In this document: positions 48,202 to 58,498 of the stretch, piece after piece
Position numbering within the stretch: the stretch's first letter is position 1
How the letters are laid out: each line of letters opens with the position of its first letter
Assembly (NCBI RefSeq): GCF_000695625.1
Contig: NZ_JMQI01000043.1
Span: forward strand, 203,307-267,306
Length of the DNA: 64,000 bases
DNA from: Amycolatopsis rifamycinica
GTDB taxonomy: Bacteria > Actinomycetota > Actinomycetes > Mycobacteriales > Pseudonocardiaceae
Direction: 5' to 3'
Translations under genes and position numbers: made by a program
Notes under the pieces: model-generated
What the model saw: only the letters and a program-made list of their open reading frames with translations
Databases searched by the model: none
What the model was told of the DNA's origin: nothing

Positions 48202-49020
48202 TCAGCGCTCCTCGGGAGCCAGCCGCCAGAAGGCCGAGACCGGGCCGACCTTCGCACCCATCGGGTACGCGTGCTCGACGGCGTGCGACACGAACCACTT
48301 GCCGTACCGCGCCGCCTCGACCACCGACATGCCCTTGGCCAGGCCCGCGGTGAGCGCCGACGCCATCGTGTCGCCCGCGCCGTGCGTGTGCGGGGTCGCG
48401 TAGCGCCGTCCCGGCAGCTCCACGAACGTCGAGCCGTCGAACAGGAGGTCCACGCACTCCGGGTCGGCCTGCAGGTGGCCGCTCTTGACCAGGACGTACC
48501 GCGGGCCCATCCGGTGCAGCACCACCGCCGCGGTGTGCATGCCCTCGCGGTCGGTCACGGTCATGCCGGTGAGCAGCCGGACTTCGTCGAGGTTCGGCGT
48601 CAGGACCGTCGCGCGCGGCAGCAGCTCGTCGCGCAGCGCGTGCAGGCCGGCCTCGTCGAACAGCGGGTGACCGTGCATCGACGCCGCGACCGGGTCCACC
48701 ACGAACGGGATCTTCGCGTCCCGCCCGATTTCGGCGTTGTCGCAGGCCGCGGCGACGGCGTGGATGATCTCGGCCGAGGCCAGCATGCCGGTCTTCGCCG
48801 CGCCGACGCCCATGTCCGCGGCCACGGCTTCGATCTGCCCGGCGACGATGTGCGGCGGGAGGTCGGCGCGGTCGTGCACGCCCAGGGTGTTCTGCACGGT
48901 GACGGCGGTGACCGCGACCAGGCCGTGCACCCCGCAGGTCAGGAAGGTGCGCAGGTCCGCCTGCAGCCCGGCGGCGCCGCCGGAGTCCGACCCGGCGATG
49001 GTGAGCGCCGAAGGAATCAT
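48202..49020 (-). CDS. thiD: hydroxymethylpyrimidine kinase/phosphomethylpyrimidine kinase, copy 1
   Basis: A 272-aa ribokinase-fold enzyme that phosphorylates HMP to HMP-P and then HMP-PP. Features are TIAGSDSGGAAGLQADLRTF at the N-terminus, VVDPVAASMHG, TPNLDEVRLLTG, and the catalytic THGAGDTMASALT with its aspartate in the anion-hole motif. It is clearly related to the second ThiD at 51540. No riboswitch is seen here. Its start is 18 bp from a DasR-like site at 49038. It may instead act in vitamin salvage, since some ThiD-like proteins are pyridoxal kinases. Confidence 0.93.
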   Translation of the reverse strand: MIPSALTIAGSDSGGAAGLQADLRTFLTCGVHGLVAVTAVTVQNTLGVHDRADLPPHIVAGQIEAVAADMGVGAAKTGMLASAEIIHAVAAACDNAEIGRDAKIPFVVDPVAASMHGHPLFDEAGLHALRDELLPRATVLTPNLDEVRLLTGMTVTDREGMHTAAVVLHRMGPRYVLVKSGHLQADPECVDLLFDGSTFVELPGRRYATPHTHGAGDTMASALTAGLAKGMSVVEAARYGKWFVSHAVEHAYPMGAKVGPVSAFWRLAPEER

Positions 49021-49037
49021 GGTGGTTTCCCGACTTC

Positions 49038-49049
49038 TGGTCTAGGCCA
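49038..49049. promoter_or_regulatory. dre-like element between thiD copy 1 and the PI-PLC gene
   Basis: TGGTCTAGGCCA differs from the DasR core TGGTCTAGACCA at one position. It lies in the divergent gap, 18 bp from the thiD start and 77 bp from the PI-PLC start. DasR is encoded in this window (39228), so amino-sugar control of either gene is plausible. Confidence 0.45.
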
Positions 49050-49125
49050 ATCAGCCTCTTTTGCTTCATCAACAGTCAACCACGGTGCGACATTGTGAAG
49101 GTTACTCACGTTCGAAGGAGTCTGG

Positions 49126-50136
49126 ATGAAGCTCTCCTCGGTGGTACTCCTCACGGCCGCGCTCGTGCTCTCCGGAGCGACCGCCGCCAACGCGGACAGT
49201 CCCAAGCTCTCCCACGTCACCACCGTCGGCGTGCACAACACGTACGACCCGGCGGCCTACGACTACCTGGCCAGGGCGCTCGACGCCGGTTCGTCGCTGA
49301 TCGAGCTCGACGTGTGGCCGGACTTCTTCACCCACGAATGGAAGGTCAGCCACTCGAACCCGTTGGGGAACAACAACAACTGCGTCGCCGCGACGTCGGC
49401 GGCCCAGCTGTACTCCGGCGGGAAGAACAAGAACCTCGAGTACTGCCTCGACGACATCCGGATCTGGCTGGCCGCCCACCCCGGGCACCCGCCGATCACG
49501 CTCAAGCTCGAGATGAAGACCGGCTTCTCGGACAACACCGGCATGGGCCCGGACGAGCTCGACGCCACGTTCCGGGCGCACCTCGGCAGCGTCGCCTTCC
49601 GCCCGGCCGAGCTGCTCGGCGGCTACGCGACGCTGGACGACGCGGCCAAGGCGGACAACTGGCCGTCCGTGGACGCGTTGCGGGGCCGGGTGATCACCGA
49701 GATCATCCCGGGCACGGTGGAGGAGGGGAACTCGACCGACACGCTGAAGACCGACGTCGAGTACGCGCGCTACCTGACCGGCCTGAAGAACGCGGGCAAG
49801 CTCGGCGACGCGAACATCTTCCCGACCGTGCACGGCGCGGCAGGCGGTGACCCGCGGGACAAGTACACCGCCGACCTCAAGCCGTGGTTCGTCGTGTTCG
49901 ACGGCGACGCGAACGCCTGGGTGACCCAGACCGGGCCGTGGTGGTACGACGCCAACCACTACTACCTGGTGATGACCGACGCGCAGAACGTCGCGCCGGC
50001 CATCGACAGCCACAGCCCGACGGTCGACCAGGCCAACCAGCGCGTCGCCGAGTTGGCGAAGCAGCACGCGTCGGTGGTCACCGCGGACTGGACCGGGCTC
50101 ACGACGGTGCTGCCCCAGGTGCTCGCCCGCGGTTAG
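49126..50136 (+). CDS. secreted phosphatidylinositol-specific phospholipase C-type enzyme
   Basis: A 336-aa secreted protein. Signal peptide residues 1-23 end ATAANA with cleavage before DSPK. The catalytic region shows VGVHNTYD (first histidine), SLIELDVWPDF (metal-binding acids) and WKVSHSNPLG (second histidine), the layout of the Ca2+-dependent PI-PLC family (PF16670). Further features are ITLKLEMKTGFSD and FPTVHGAAGGD. It would cleave phosphatidylinositol or a related phosphodiester outside the cell. GAAGGAG precedes the ATG. A dre-like operator lies 77 bp upstream. Confidence 0.9.
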   Translation: MKLSSVVLLTAALVLSGATAANADSPKLSHVTTVGVHNTYDPAAYDYLARALDAGSSLIELDVWPDFFTHEWKVSHSNPLGNNNNCVAATSAAQLYSGGKNKNLEYCLDDIRIWLAAHPGHPPITLKLEMKTGFSDNTGMGPDELDATFRAHLGSVAFRPAELLGGYATLDDAAKADNWPSVDALRGRVITEIIPGTVEEGNSTDTLKTDVEYARYLTGLKNAGKLGDANIFPTVHGAAGGDPRDKYTADLKPWFVVFDGDANAWVTQTGPWWYDANHYYLVMTDAQNVAPAIDSHSPTVDQANQRVAELAKQHASVVTADWTGLTTVLPQVLARG

Positions 50137-51056
50137 AGGGTCAGCACGAGCTTGCCGGACACCCGGCCCGATTCACCCAGCTCGTGCGCCTTGGCGACGT
50201 CCTCCAGGGGGAACGTCTGCTCGACGCGGACCTTCAGCTGACCGGCTTCGATCAGTTCGACGAGGCCGGTCAGCCCGCCGCGGTCGGGCTCGACGAGGAT
50301 CCGCCTGGTCCGGACGTTCCTGGCTTCGGCGGCCTTTTCGACGCGGTCGCCCACACCGCTCGGGACGCCGATCAGCAGGCCGCCTTCCTTGATGGCGGGC
50401 AGCCAGCGCAGGTCGCTCTCCTCGCCGACTAGTCCGAAGTAGACGTCCACATCGGACGTGGTGGCGTCCTGGTCGTGGTAGTCGATCGGCTCGTCGACAC
50501 CCAGCTCGCGCAGGAATTCGTGCTTGCCCGCGCTGGCCGTGCCGATGACGTGCGCGCCGCGCGCCTTGGCGATCTGCACGGCGAGGTGCCCGACCCCGCC
50601 CGCGGCGGCGTCGACGAACACGCGCTGTCCCTTGTGGACGTTCGCGACGTCGACCAAGCCCTGCCACGCGGTGAGTCCGGCGAGGGGAAGGGCGGCGGCC
50701 TCGGCGAACGACAGCCCGGCCGGCTTGCGCACGAAGTGCCGCGAGGGCGCGGTGACGTACTCGGCGTAGGCGCCGGCCGGTCGCGGGAACCACGGCATGC
50801 CGAGGACTTCGTCGCCCTCGTCCAGGCCTGTGGCACCGAAGCCGGCTTCTTCGACGACACCGGCGACGTCCCAGCCGACGGTGAACGGCGGGTCGCCGAG
50901 GAACCCGCCGCCGCGCCGCACCTTCCAGTCGACCGGGTTGATGCCGGCGGCCGCCACCCGCACCAGGACCTCCGTCGGCCCGGGTTCGGGGCGCGGTGCC
51001 TCGGTGATCTGGAGCACCTCCGGCCCGCCGAGGGCTTGCTGGGTCACGATGCGCAT
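50133..51056 (-). CDS. NADP-dependent quinone oxidoreductase-like protein
   Basis: A 307-aa zinc-free MDR reductase. The N-terminal half has EVLVRVAAAGINPVDWKVRR and the cofactor half AAAGGVGHLAVQIAKARGA, with the same C-terminal HELGESGRVSGKLVL ending as the protein at 8341. The two are close paralogs along their full length. It would reduce quinones or enones with NADPH. It is divergent from an HxlR repressor 91 bp away, a pairing often used for thiol or quinone stress. Its stop overlaps the PI-PLC gene end on the other strand by 4 bp. Confidence 0.92.
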   Translation of the reverse strand: MRIVTQQALGGPEVLQITEAPRPEPGPTEVLVRVAAAGINPVDWKVRRGGGFLGDPPFTVGWDVAGVVEEAGFGATGLDEGDEVLGMPWFPRPAGAYAEYVTAPSRHFVRKPAGLSFAEAAALPLAGLTAWQGLVDVANVHKGQRVFVDAAAGGVGHLAVQIAKARGAHVIGTASAGKHEFLRELGVDEPIDYHDQDATTSDVDVYFGLVGEESDLRWLPAIKEGGLLIGVPSGVGDRVEKAAEARNVRTRRILVEPDRGGLTGLVELIEAGQLKVRVEQTFPLEDVAKAHELGESGRVSGKLVLTL

Positions 51057-51131
51057 CGGTTCTCTCCTTGGATCTCGGGGTCGCCTCCATCCTCGGAGCG
51101 TTCGTCACTTTTCGCCAGAAGGCACTTGCTT

Positions 51132-51144
51132 GTACAGTAGGTAC
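51132..51144. promoter_or_regulatory. possible HxlR operator overlapping its own -10 box
   Basis: GTAC-AGTAG-GTAC is an inverted repeat of 4-bp arms with a 5-bp centre. It overlaps TACAGT (51133-51138), a TAnnnT -10 box whose transcript would start within a few nt of the HxlR ATG at 51148. This is the expected place for autorepression and control of the divergent reductase gene. Confidence 0.5.
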
Positions 51145-51147
51145 CTG

Positions 51148-51543
51148 ATGGAAACTACCTGCGACCAGGGCGGACCCTGGGATGTGTACCTCCGCAACTG
51201 CCCCTGCCGTGACGTGCTGGACCTACTGGCCAACAAGTGGACGGCGCTGGTGCTGGGCGCGCTCGCCCGCGGCCCGCACCGCTTCGGCGAGCTGCGCCGC
51301 GCGGTCGACGGCATCAGCCAGAAGATGCTGACCCAGAACCTGCGCCAGCTGGAGCGCGACGGCTTCGTGACGCGCACGGTGTACCCGACAACCCCGCCGA
51401 CGGTGGAGTACGCGCTGACGGAGATGGGCGCGGAGGTGGGGGCGCACCTGATCGCGTTGAGCACGTGGTCGCAGGCGAACTTCGACCGCATCCGCGCGGC
51501 CCGCGAGCAGTACGACGGCCGCGAGCTGCAGCCCGTCCGCTAG
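51148..51543 (+). CDS. HxlR family transcriptional regulator
   Basis: A 131-aa winged-helix protein. The hallmark is CPCRDVLDLLANKWTALVLG followed by HRFGELRRAVDGISQKMLT and LERDGFVTRTVYPTTPPTVE. The two cysteines near the start (NCPCRD) are in the position of the redox-sensing cysteine of YodB/HypR-type members, so it may sense quinones or disulfide stress. The ATG is only about 3 nt from the predicted transcript start, so the mRNA may be nearly leaderless. It faces the quinone oxidoreductase gene, its likely target. Confidence 0.92.
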   Translation: METTCDQGGPWDVYLRNCPCRDVLDLLANKWTALVLGALARGPHRFGELRRAVDGISQKMLTQNLRQLERDGFVTRTVYPTTPPTVEYALTEMGAEVGAHLIALSTWSQANFDRIRAAREQYDGRELQPVR

Positions 51544-52336
51544 CTCTTGTCCAGGACCCAGAACGGCGAAACCGGCCCCACCCCCGCGCCCAGCGGATAG
51601 CCCTCCGCGACACAGCGCTCGATGAACTTCTTCCCGGCCGCCACCGCGTCCGGCACCGAGGCGCCCTTCGCGAGTGACGCCGTGATCGCCGACGCCAGCG
51701 TGTCGCCGCCGCCGTGGGTGTTCTCCGTCTCGTACCGCGGTCCGGTCAGTTCGAGGTACTCCCGGCCGTCCGAGAGCAGGTCCACGCACTCGGCTGTGCC
51801 CTGCATGTGGCCGCCCTTGACCAGGACCCACCGCGAGCCGAACTCCAGCAGGGCTTCGGCGGCGGCCCGCTGGGAAGCGGCGTCGACGACCTGAACTCCT
51901 GTCAGCAACCGGACCTCGTCGAGGTTCGGCGTGATCAGGGTCGCGCGCGGGAACAGTTCTGTGCGGATCGCCTCCAGCGCGTCCTCTCGCAGCAGCGGGT
52001 CACCCGTCATCGACGCCGCGACCGGGTCGACCACGAACGGGCCGACCTCCACCTCGTCCAGGGTCTTCGCGACCGCGCGGATGATCTCCGCCGTGGCGAG
52101 CATGCCCGTCTTGGCCGCGTTGACGCCCATGTCCGACGCCACCGCCTTGATCTGCGCGGTGACGACGTCGGCCGGGATCTCCGTGAAGCCCTGCACGCCC
52201 AGGGAGTTCTGCACGGTGACGGCCGTCAGCGCGACCAGCCCGTGGACGCCGTGGGCGAAGAACGTGCGCAGGTCGGCCTGGATGCCCGCACCACCGCCGG
52301 AGTCGGATCCGGCGATGGTGAGAGCCGTCCTCGGTG

Positions 52337-52340
<4 letters not shown>
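51540..52340 (-). CDS. thiD: hydroxymethylpyrimidine kinase/phosphomethylpyrimidine kinase, copy 2
   Basis: A 266-aa ThiD with the same landmarks as copy 1: TIAGSDSGGGAGIQADLRTF, VVDPVAASMTG, TPNLDEVRLLTG and THGGGDTLASAIT. The GTG at 52340 overlaps the thiC stop by 4 nt (GTGA), so it is translated with thiC and lies under the TPP riboswitch at 53981. This is therefore the copy dedicated to thiamine synthesis, following ThiC, which makes HMP-P. The long frame upstream is a shadow of thiC. It overlaps the HxlR gene stop by 4 bp on the other strand. Confidence 0.95.
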
Positions 52341-53974
<1,634 letters not shown>

Positions 53975-53980
53975 CGACTT

Positions 53981-54080
53981 TCACTCCCTACGCCGGCATT
54001 ACCCGGTCAGGTTCATGCGGTCGGTGACGCCTGCGAAACGCAAGTCACCCTCTCAGCCCGCCATGGCGCGAGCTCCCGCG
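53981..54080 (-). ncRNA. TPP riboswitch (THI element) upstream of thiC
   Basis: On the minus strand the aptamer pieces appear in order: GGGCTGAGAGGGTGAC, then an expanded P3 hairpin, GACCGCATGAACCTGACCGG, and GTAATGCCGGCGTAGGGAG, ending 7 nt before the thiC start. This is a near-consensus THI element. The short distance to the start codon suggests translational control. Confidence 0.95.
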
Positions 54081-54137
54081 TTGGTGTTGTGCCTCCGACC
54101 ATGCCACGCCGGGCCGCGAGACTCAAGCCCGGTCACC

Positions 54138-55049
54138 TCACCCGACCAACTCGGCGGGTGTAGCGTAGACGTCGACCATGGCTCCGTTGCGCAGCACGGT
54201 GATCGGCAGTGCGGTGCCGATCACTTCCGCGAACAGCTGCCGCTGGATGCCTTGCGCGTCCGAGACGCGGGTGCGTCCGACGGTGAGCACGAGATCGCCC
54301 TTCTTGAGGCCCGCCCGGTCCGCCGGCCCGCCGGGAACGACTTCGTGCACCCGCAGCCCGGCGTCCTGCCCGGTGCGCTCGGCGACGTCGTCCGGCAGCG
54401 GCGCGGGCACGCCGACGACGCCGAGGTACGCACGCCGCACCCGGCCTTCGACGACGAGCGTGTCGATGATCCGCCGCGTCGTCGCGTTGATCGGCACGGC
54501 GAGCCCGAGCCCGAACCCGGCGACGGCGGTGTTGACGCCGACGACCCGCCCGGCGGAGTCGGCGAGCGCGCCGCCGGAGTTGCCGGGGTTGAGCGCCGCG
54601 TCGGTTTGGATGACGTCCTCGATCACGCGGGTGGCGCGCCCCTGCCGCACCGGCAGCGCCCGCCCGAGCGCGCTGACGACCCCGGCGGTGACGGTCCCGG
54701 AGAACCCGAGCGGGTTCCCGACGGCGACGACGAGCTGCCCGACGACGAGCTCGTCGGCGTCCCCCAGGCGGGCGGCCGGCGGGGTCTCCCCGCGCGCCCG
54801 CAGCACGGCGAGATCGGACAGCGGATCCGCCCCGACGACGTCGAAGGGCACTTCGCTGCCGTCGGCGAAGGTGGCGAGGCCCTGCCGGTGATCGCCGACG
54901 ACGTGGGCGTTGGTGAGCAGGTGGCCGTCATCGGCGAACACGACGGCCGACCCACTGCCGCGCGCGAGCTGCACCCCGGCGACGTGCGGGGTGACGGTTT
55001 TCGCGACGGTGCTGACCGCGCGTGAGTAGGCGTCCATCGCGTCGTCCAT
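54138..55049 (-). CDS. S1C (HtrA/DegP-like) serine protease with PDZ domain
   Basis: A 303-aa trypsin-fold protease. The catalytic triad is H49 (LTNAHVVG), D79 (DPLSDLAVL) and S158 (NPGNSGGAL). The PDZ domain at the C-terminus includes GLRVHEVVPGGPADRAGLKKG. No signal peptide or transmembrane anchor is visible, which is unusual because most HtrA proteins are exported or anchored. The ATG at 55049 has GAGGTG upstream; a GTG at 55055 would overlap that site. It stands alone, divergent from the glucoamylase gene. Confidence 0.92.
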   Translation of the reverse strand: MDDAMDAYSRAVSTVAKTVTPHVAGVQLARGSGSAVVFADDGHLLTNAHVVGDHRQGLATFADGSEVPFDVVGADPLSDLAVLRARGETPPAARLGDADELVVGQLVVAVGNPLGFSGTVTAGVVSALGRALPVRQGRATRVIEDVIQTDAALNPGNSGGALADSAGRVVGVNTAVAGFGLGLAVPINATTRRIIDTLVVEGRVRRAYLGVVGVPAPLPDDVAERTGQDAGLRVHEVVPGGPADRAGLKKGDLVLTVGRTRVSDAQGIQRQLFAEVIGTALPITVLRNGAMVDVYATPAELVG

Positions 55050-55121
55050 GCGCACCTCGATTACAGCGTTGCAGGTACTACAAGTCTGCGCCGGGTCGAG
55101 CGGGATGTCCGTTCGCTGTCC

Positions 55122-55231
55122 GTGAACCGGTTCACCGGACCAGTGACGGTCAGTGGTTCACCGGATCGGACCATGCATCCGGCAGAAATCGGCGGCAGAC
55201 TGCCAAGTCGCTTCTGTAACGGTGCAGAAGC
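55122..55231 (+). promoter_or_regulatory. inverted and direct repeats upstream of the glucoamylase gene
   Basis: GTGAACCGGTTCAC at 55122-55135 is a perfect 14-bp palindrome. Its right half plus flank, GGTTCACCGGA (55129-55139), is repeated at 55155-55165. Nearer the gene GCTTCTG (55210-55216) and CAGAAGC (55225-55231) can form a 5'-leader hairpin. The elements are candidate operators for a carbon-responsive regulator; none matches a site I can name. Confidence 0.4.
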
Positions 55232-55250
55232 GATCTTCTGTGGGGTTGAT

Positions 55251-57416
55251 ATGCGCAAACTCATGTTCGGCGCTCTCGCCGGGCTGCTCGTCACCGGACT
55301 GATCCCGGCGACCGCGGCGGCCCAGGGGGAGGCGCCCGGGGCGCCTGGGACCCATCCCAGCTGGCTGCCCGCGAACAAGACCGGCTTCGGCACCGCGCAC
55401 GACCGGTCCAGCAACGTCTGGTTCACCCTCCAAGGCGGCCAGCTGTCCGAGGTCTACTACCCGGACCTCTCCACACCCAGCGTCCGCTCGCTGAACTTCG
55501 TCGTCACGGACGGCCGCGGCTTCGCCGTCACGGACTACTCCGCGAAGGCGCAGCAGGTGCGGCGGACCGACGACGACAGCCTGACCTACGAGCAGACCAT
55601 CACCGACGACCAGCACCGCTGGCGCCTCCGCAAGACCTACGTCACCGACCCGGCCGCTACGACGGTGCTGGTGGACGTCGACTTCCAGTCGCTCACCGGG
55701 CGGCCCTACCAGCTCTACGCGGTCGCCGACCCGGACCTCACCAACGACGGTTCGGACGACTCGGCCGCGCGCCAGGGCGACGCCGTCACCGCGCAGGACG
55801 CCACCAACGCCGCCGCGCTCACCGCGAAGCCCGCGTTCACGAAGACCAGCGTCGGCTACGCGGGCGGGTCCGACGGGAACACCCAGCTCACCAAGACCTT
55901 CAAGCTGAACTCCTACGACACCGCCACCAAGGGCAACGTCGTGCTGACCGGGCAGACGAACGCCGACGGCGTCCGCGACCGGCACGTCACCCTCGCCCTG
56001 GGCATGGGCGCGAAGGCCGCCGACGCGCTGAAGAGCGCGCAGGCGTCGCAGCGACGCGGCGTCCGCGACATCACGCGCGCCTACGACCGCGGCTGGCAGC
56101 AGTACCTGCGCGGGATCAGCAAGCCGCCGTCGTCGCTGAAGACCGGCGCGGAGCGCGATCTCTACAAGGCGTCGATGCTGACGCTGGCCGCGAGCGAGGA
56201 CAAGCACCACCCGGGCGCCTTCATCGCGTCGCCGAGCATGCCGTGGCGGTTCGGGAACAACGACCCCGAGTGGTCGCCGTCCGGCACCTACCACCTGGTC
56301 TGGCCGCGTGACCTCTACCAGATCGCCACCGGCCTGGCCGCCGGCGGCGACACGGCCGCCGCGAACCGCGCCGTGACCTACATGTTCGGCACGCAGCAGC
56401 AGCCCGACGGGCACCTGCCGCAGAACAGCCGGGTCGACGGCGTGCCGTACTGGACGTCGATCCAGCTCGACGAGACCGCGTTCCCGATCGTGCTGGCCCA
56501 GCAGCTCGGCCGGAACGACCTGTGGCCCGGTGTTCGCAAGGCCGCCGACTTCATCCTCGGGTACAAGGGACCGAACGGGCAGCCGTCGCCGTACACCCAG
56601 CAGGAGCGCTGGGAGGAGCAGGACGGGTGGTCCCCGTCGACCATCGCCTCGGTGATCGCCGGGCTCGTCTGCGCCGCCGACCTCGCGTCGCACAACGGCG
56701 CGGCCGCCGACGCGGCCCGGTACCTCGCCGCGGCCGACAAGATGAAGGCCGACCTGCCGAAGCAGACGGTCACCACGAACGGGCCGCTGTCGAAGGACCC
56801 GTACTTCGTCCGCCTGACCAAGGACGCGAACGCCAACGCCGGGACGACGTACAACCTCGGCAACTCGAGCGTCACGATGGACCAGCGCGCGGTCACCGAC
56901 GCGGGCTTCCTCGACCTGGTCCGGCTCGGCGTCTACCGCGCCGACGACCCGGTGATCCGCAACAGCGTGCGCGTGACCGACTCCGACATCGCCTTCACCA
57001 CGCCGACCGGCCAGTTCTGGCACCGCTACACGAAGGACGGCTACGGCGAGCAGGCCGACGGCTCGCCGTGGGACTACACGTTCCCCGCGGAGAGCCGCAC
57101 GACGTTCGGCCGGCTCTGGCCGCTGCTCGCCGGCGAACGCGGCGAGTACGAACTGGCGCTCGGCGACCCGGCCTCGGCCGCGCGGCGGCTGCGTGACCTC
57201 GGCCGGGTGAGCAGCTCGGCGGAGACCATGCCGGAGCAGGTGTGGGACGAGAACCCGCCGTCCGGGCAGACGGGCTTCCCGGCCGGCACGCCCACGACGT
57301 CGGCGACCCCGCTGGCCTGGACGCACGCCCAGTACGTCCGGCTCGCCTGGGACGTCAAGGCGGGCTCGGTCCTCGAAACGCCGAAGGTGGTCCGCTGCCA
57401 CTTCCTCGGCTGCTGA
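55251..57416 (+). CDS. secreted GH15 glucoamylase (glucan 1,4-alpha-glucosidase)
   Basis: A 721-aa secreted enzyme. The signal peptide (residues 1-24, ending PATAAA before QGEA) is followed by an N-terminal beta-sandwich domain of about 250 residues with LSEVYYPDLSTPSVRSLNF, as in bacterial glucoamylases. The catalytic (alpha/alpha)6 barrel follows, with WPRDLYQIATGLAAGGD, QQPDGHLPQNSRVDG, EEQDGWSPSTIASV and MPEQVWDE, the conserved regions that hold the catalytic glutamates. It would release glucose from the non-reducing ends of starch or maltodextrin. The ATG at 55251 begins the signal peptide; GGGG lies 9 nt upstream. Confidence 0.93.
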   Translation: MRKLMFGALAGLLVTGLIPATAAAQGEAPGAPGTHPSWLPANKTGFGTAHDRSSNVWFTLQGGQLSEVYYPDLSTPSVRSLNFVVTDGRGFAVTDYSAKAQQVRRTDDDSLTYEQTITDDQHRWRLRKTYVTDPAATTVLVDVDFQSLTGRPYQLYAVADPDLTNDGSDDSAARQGDAVTAQDATNAAALTAKPAFTKTSVGYAGGSDGNTQLTKTFKLNSYDTATKGNVVLTGQTNADGVRDRHVTLALGMGAKAADALKSAQASQRRGVRDITRAYDRGWQQYLRGISKPPSSLKTGAERDLYKASMLTLAASEDKHHPGAFIASPSMPWRFGNNDPEWSPSGTYHLVWPRDLYQIATGLAAGGDTAAANRAVTYMFGTQQQPDGHLPQNSRVDGVPYWTSIQLDETAFPIVLAQQLGRNDLWPGVRKAADFILGYKGPNGQPSPYTQQERWEEQDGWSPSTIASVIAGLVCAADLASHNGAAADAARYLAAADKMKADLPKQTVTTNGPLSKDPYFVRLTKDANANAGTTYNLGNSSVTMDQRAVTDAGFLDLVRLGVYRADDPVIRNSVRVTDSDIAFTTPTGQFWHRYTKDGYGEQADGSPWDYTFPAESRTTFGRLWPLLAGERGEYELALGDPASAARRLRDLGRVSSSAETMPEQVWDENPPSGQTGFPAGTPTTSATPLAWTHAQYVRLAWDVKAGSVLETPKVVRCHFLGC

Positions 57417-57420
57417 AACG

Positions 57421-57454
57421 CCGAAGGGCCCCTCGTGCGCGAGGGGCCCTTCGG
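57421..57454. terminator. perfect 15-bp hairpin terminator
   Basis: CCGAAGGGCCCCTCG (57421-57435) pairs exactly with 57440-57454 around a TGCG tetraloop. It lies between the convergent glucoamylase and peptide deformylase genes. Confidence 0.85.
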
Positions 57455-57455
57455 G

Positions 57456-58034
57456 TCAGATGACGGCGCCGTCGTCCTCGGGAGTCCGCGGCGGCAGCCA
57501 CGAGTTGCCGGGGACGCCCCACTTGTTGTGCTTGAGCATCTTCTTCGCGGCGCGCGCGTGGCGGCCGACCAGGCGGTCGAGGTAGATGTACCCGTCCAGG
57601 TGGTCGGTCTCGTGCTGCAGGCAGCGCGCGAAGTAGCCGGTGCCCTCGACCTCGATCGGGTTGCCCTGGATGTCGAAGCCCGTCACCTTCGCCCACTTCG
57701 CGCGGCCCGTCGGGTACGACTCGCCGGGCGCCGAGAGGCAGCCCTCCCAGTCGTCGTCCGGGTCCGGCATGGTCTCCGGGATCTCCGACGTCTCGAGCTT
57801 CGGGTTGACGACGACGCCCTTGTGCCGCACGCCCTCGTCGTCCGGGCAGTCGTAGACGAACACCCGCAGATCGAGGCCGATCTGGTTGGCCGCGAGGCCG
57901 ACGCCCTCGGCCGCGTACATCGTCTCGAACATGTCGTCGACGAGCGTGCGCAGCTTCTCGTCGAACTCGGTGATCTCCCGAGTCGGCTGGTGCAGCACGG
58001 GCTCGCCGGCGATAACGATGGGGTGGATGGTCAC
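57456..58034 (-). CDS. def: peptide deformylase
   Basis: A 192-aa metalloenzyme that removes the formyl group from nascent proteins. All three motifs are present: GVGLAANQIG (motif 1), EGCLSAPG (motif 2, metal cysteine) and CLQHETDHLDG (motif 3, two metal histidines). The C-terminus has a basic extension (RHARAAKKMLKHNKW) typical of actinobacterial type. The GTG start is at 58034. It is divergent from the DUF3263 gene, the usual neighbour in actinomycetes. Confidence 0.97.
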   Translation of the reverse strand: MTIHPIVIAGEPVLHQPTREITEFDEKLRTLVDDMFETMYAAEGVGLAANQIGLDLRVFVYDCPDDEGVRHKGVVVNPKLETSEIPETMPDPDDDWEGCLSAPGESYPTGRAKWAKVTGFDIQGNPIEVEGTGYFARCLQHETDHLDGYIYLDRLVGRHARAAKKMLKHNKWGVPGNSWLPPRTPEDDGAVI

Positions 58035-58189
58035 GGCGAGCCAGTTTAGTCGGACCCCTCTGGTACACCTGCATCAGACCGTGACGCGCCGACGTCGATG
58101 CCCACGTGGGTGGTGGCTTCCGTGGTTGAATGGCGCCCGCGGAAGAGCTAGGTCTGATTCGCCATGACGCCCGATTGAGAGGGACTCGG

Positions 58190-58498
58190 ATGGACGCCGC
58201 GGAGTCGATGGCTGAGCCGCAGCCGTCGCCGCCGAAGCCCGTGCCCGGCCTGACCGAACGCGAGGTCGAGATCCTCGCCTTCGAGCGCCAGTGGTGGCGA
58301 CACGCCGGGGCGAAGGAGAACGCCATCCGCGAACGCTTCGACTTGTCCGCGACGCGCTACTACCAGCTGCTCAACAAGCTGCTGGAGAAGCCCGAGGCGA
58401 TCGAAGCAGACCCGATGCTGGTGAAGCGGCTGCGCAAGACCCGCGCCGCGCGCCAGCGCAAGCGAGGCGCCCGGCGACTGGGGATCGAGCTGAAATGA
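58190..58498 (+). CDS. DUF3263 family protein
   Basis: A 102-aa basic protein. The core LTEREVEILAFERQWWRHAG-KENAIRERFDLSATRYYQLL is the DUF3263 signature and looks like a small helix-turn-helix, so DNA binding is likely. The C-terminus is very rich in arginine and lysine. Its stop overlaps the start of the LytR_C gene (ATGA). The def, DUF3263, LytR_C arrangement is conserved in actinomycetes. GAGAGGGAC precedes the ATG. Confidence 0.92.
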   Translation: MDAAESMAEPQPSPPKPVPGLTEREVEILAFERQWWRHAGAKENAIRERFDLSATRYYQLLNKLLEKPEAIEADPMLVKRLRKTRAARQRKRGARRLGIELK

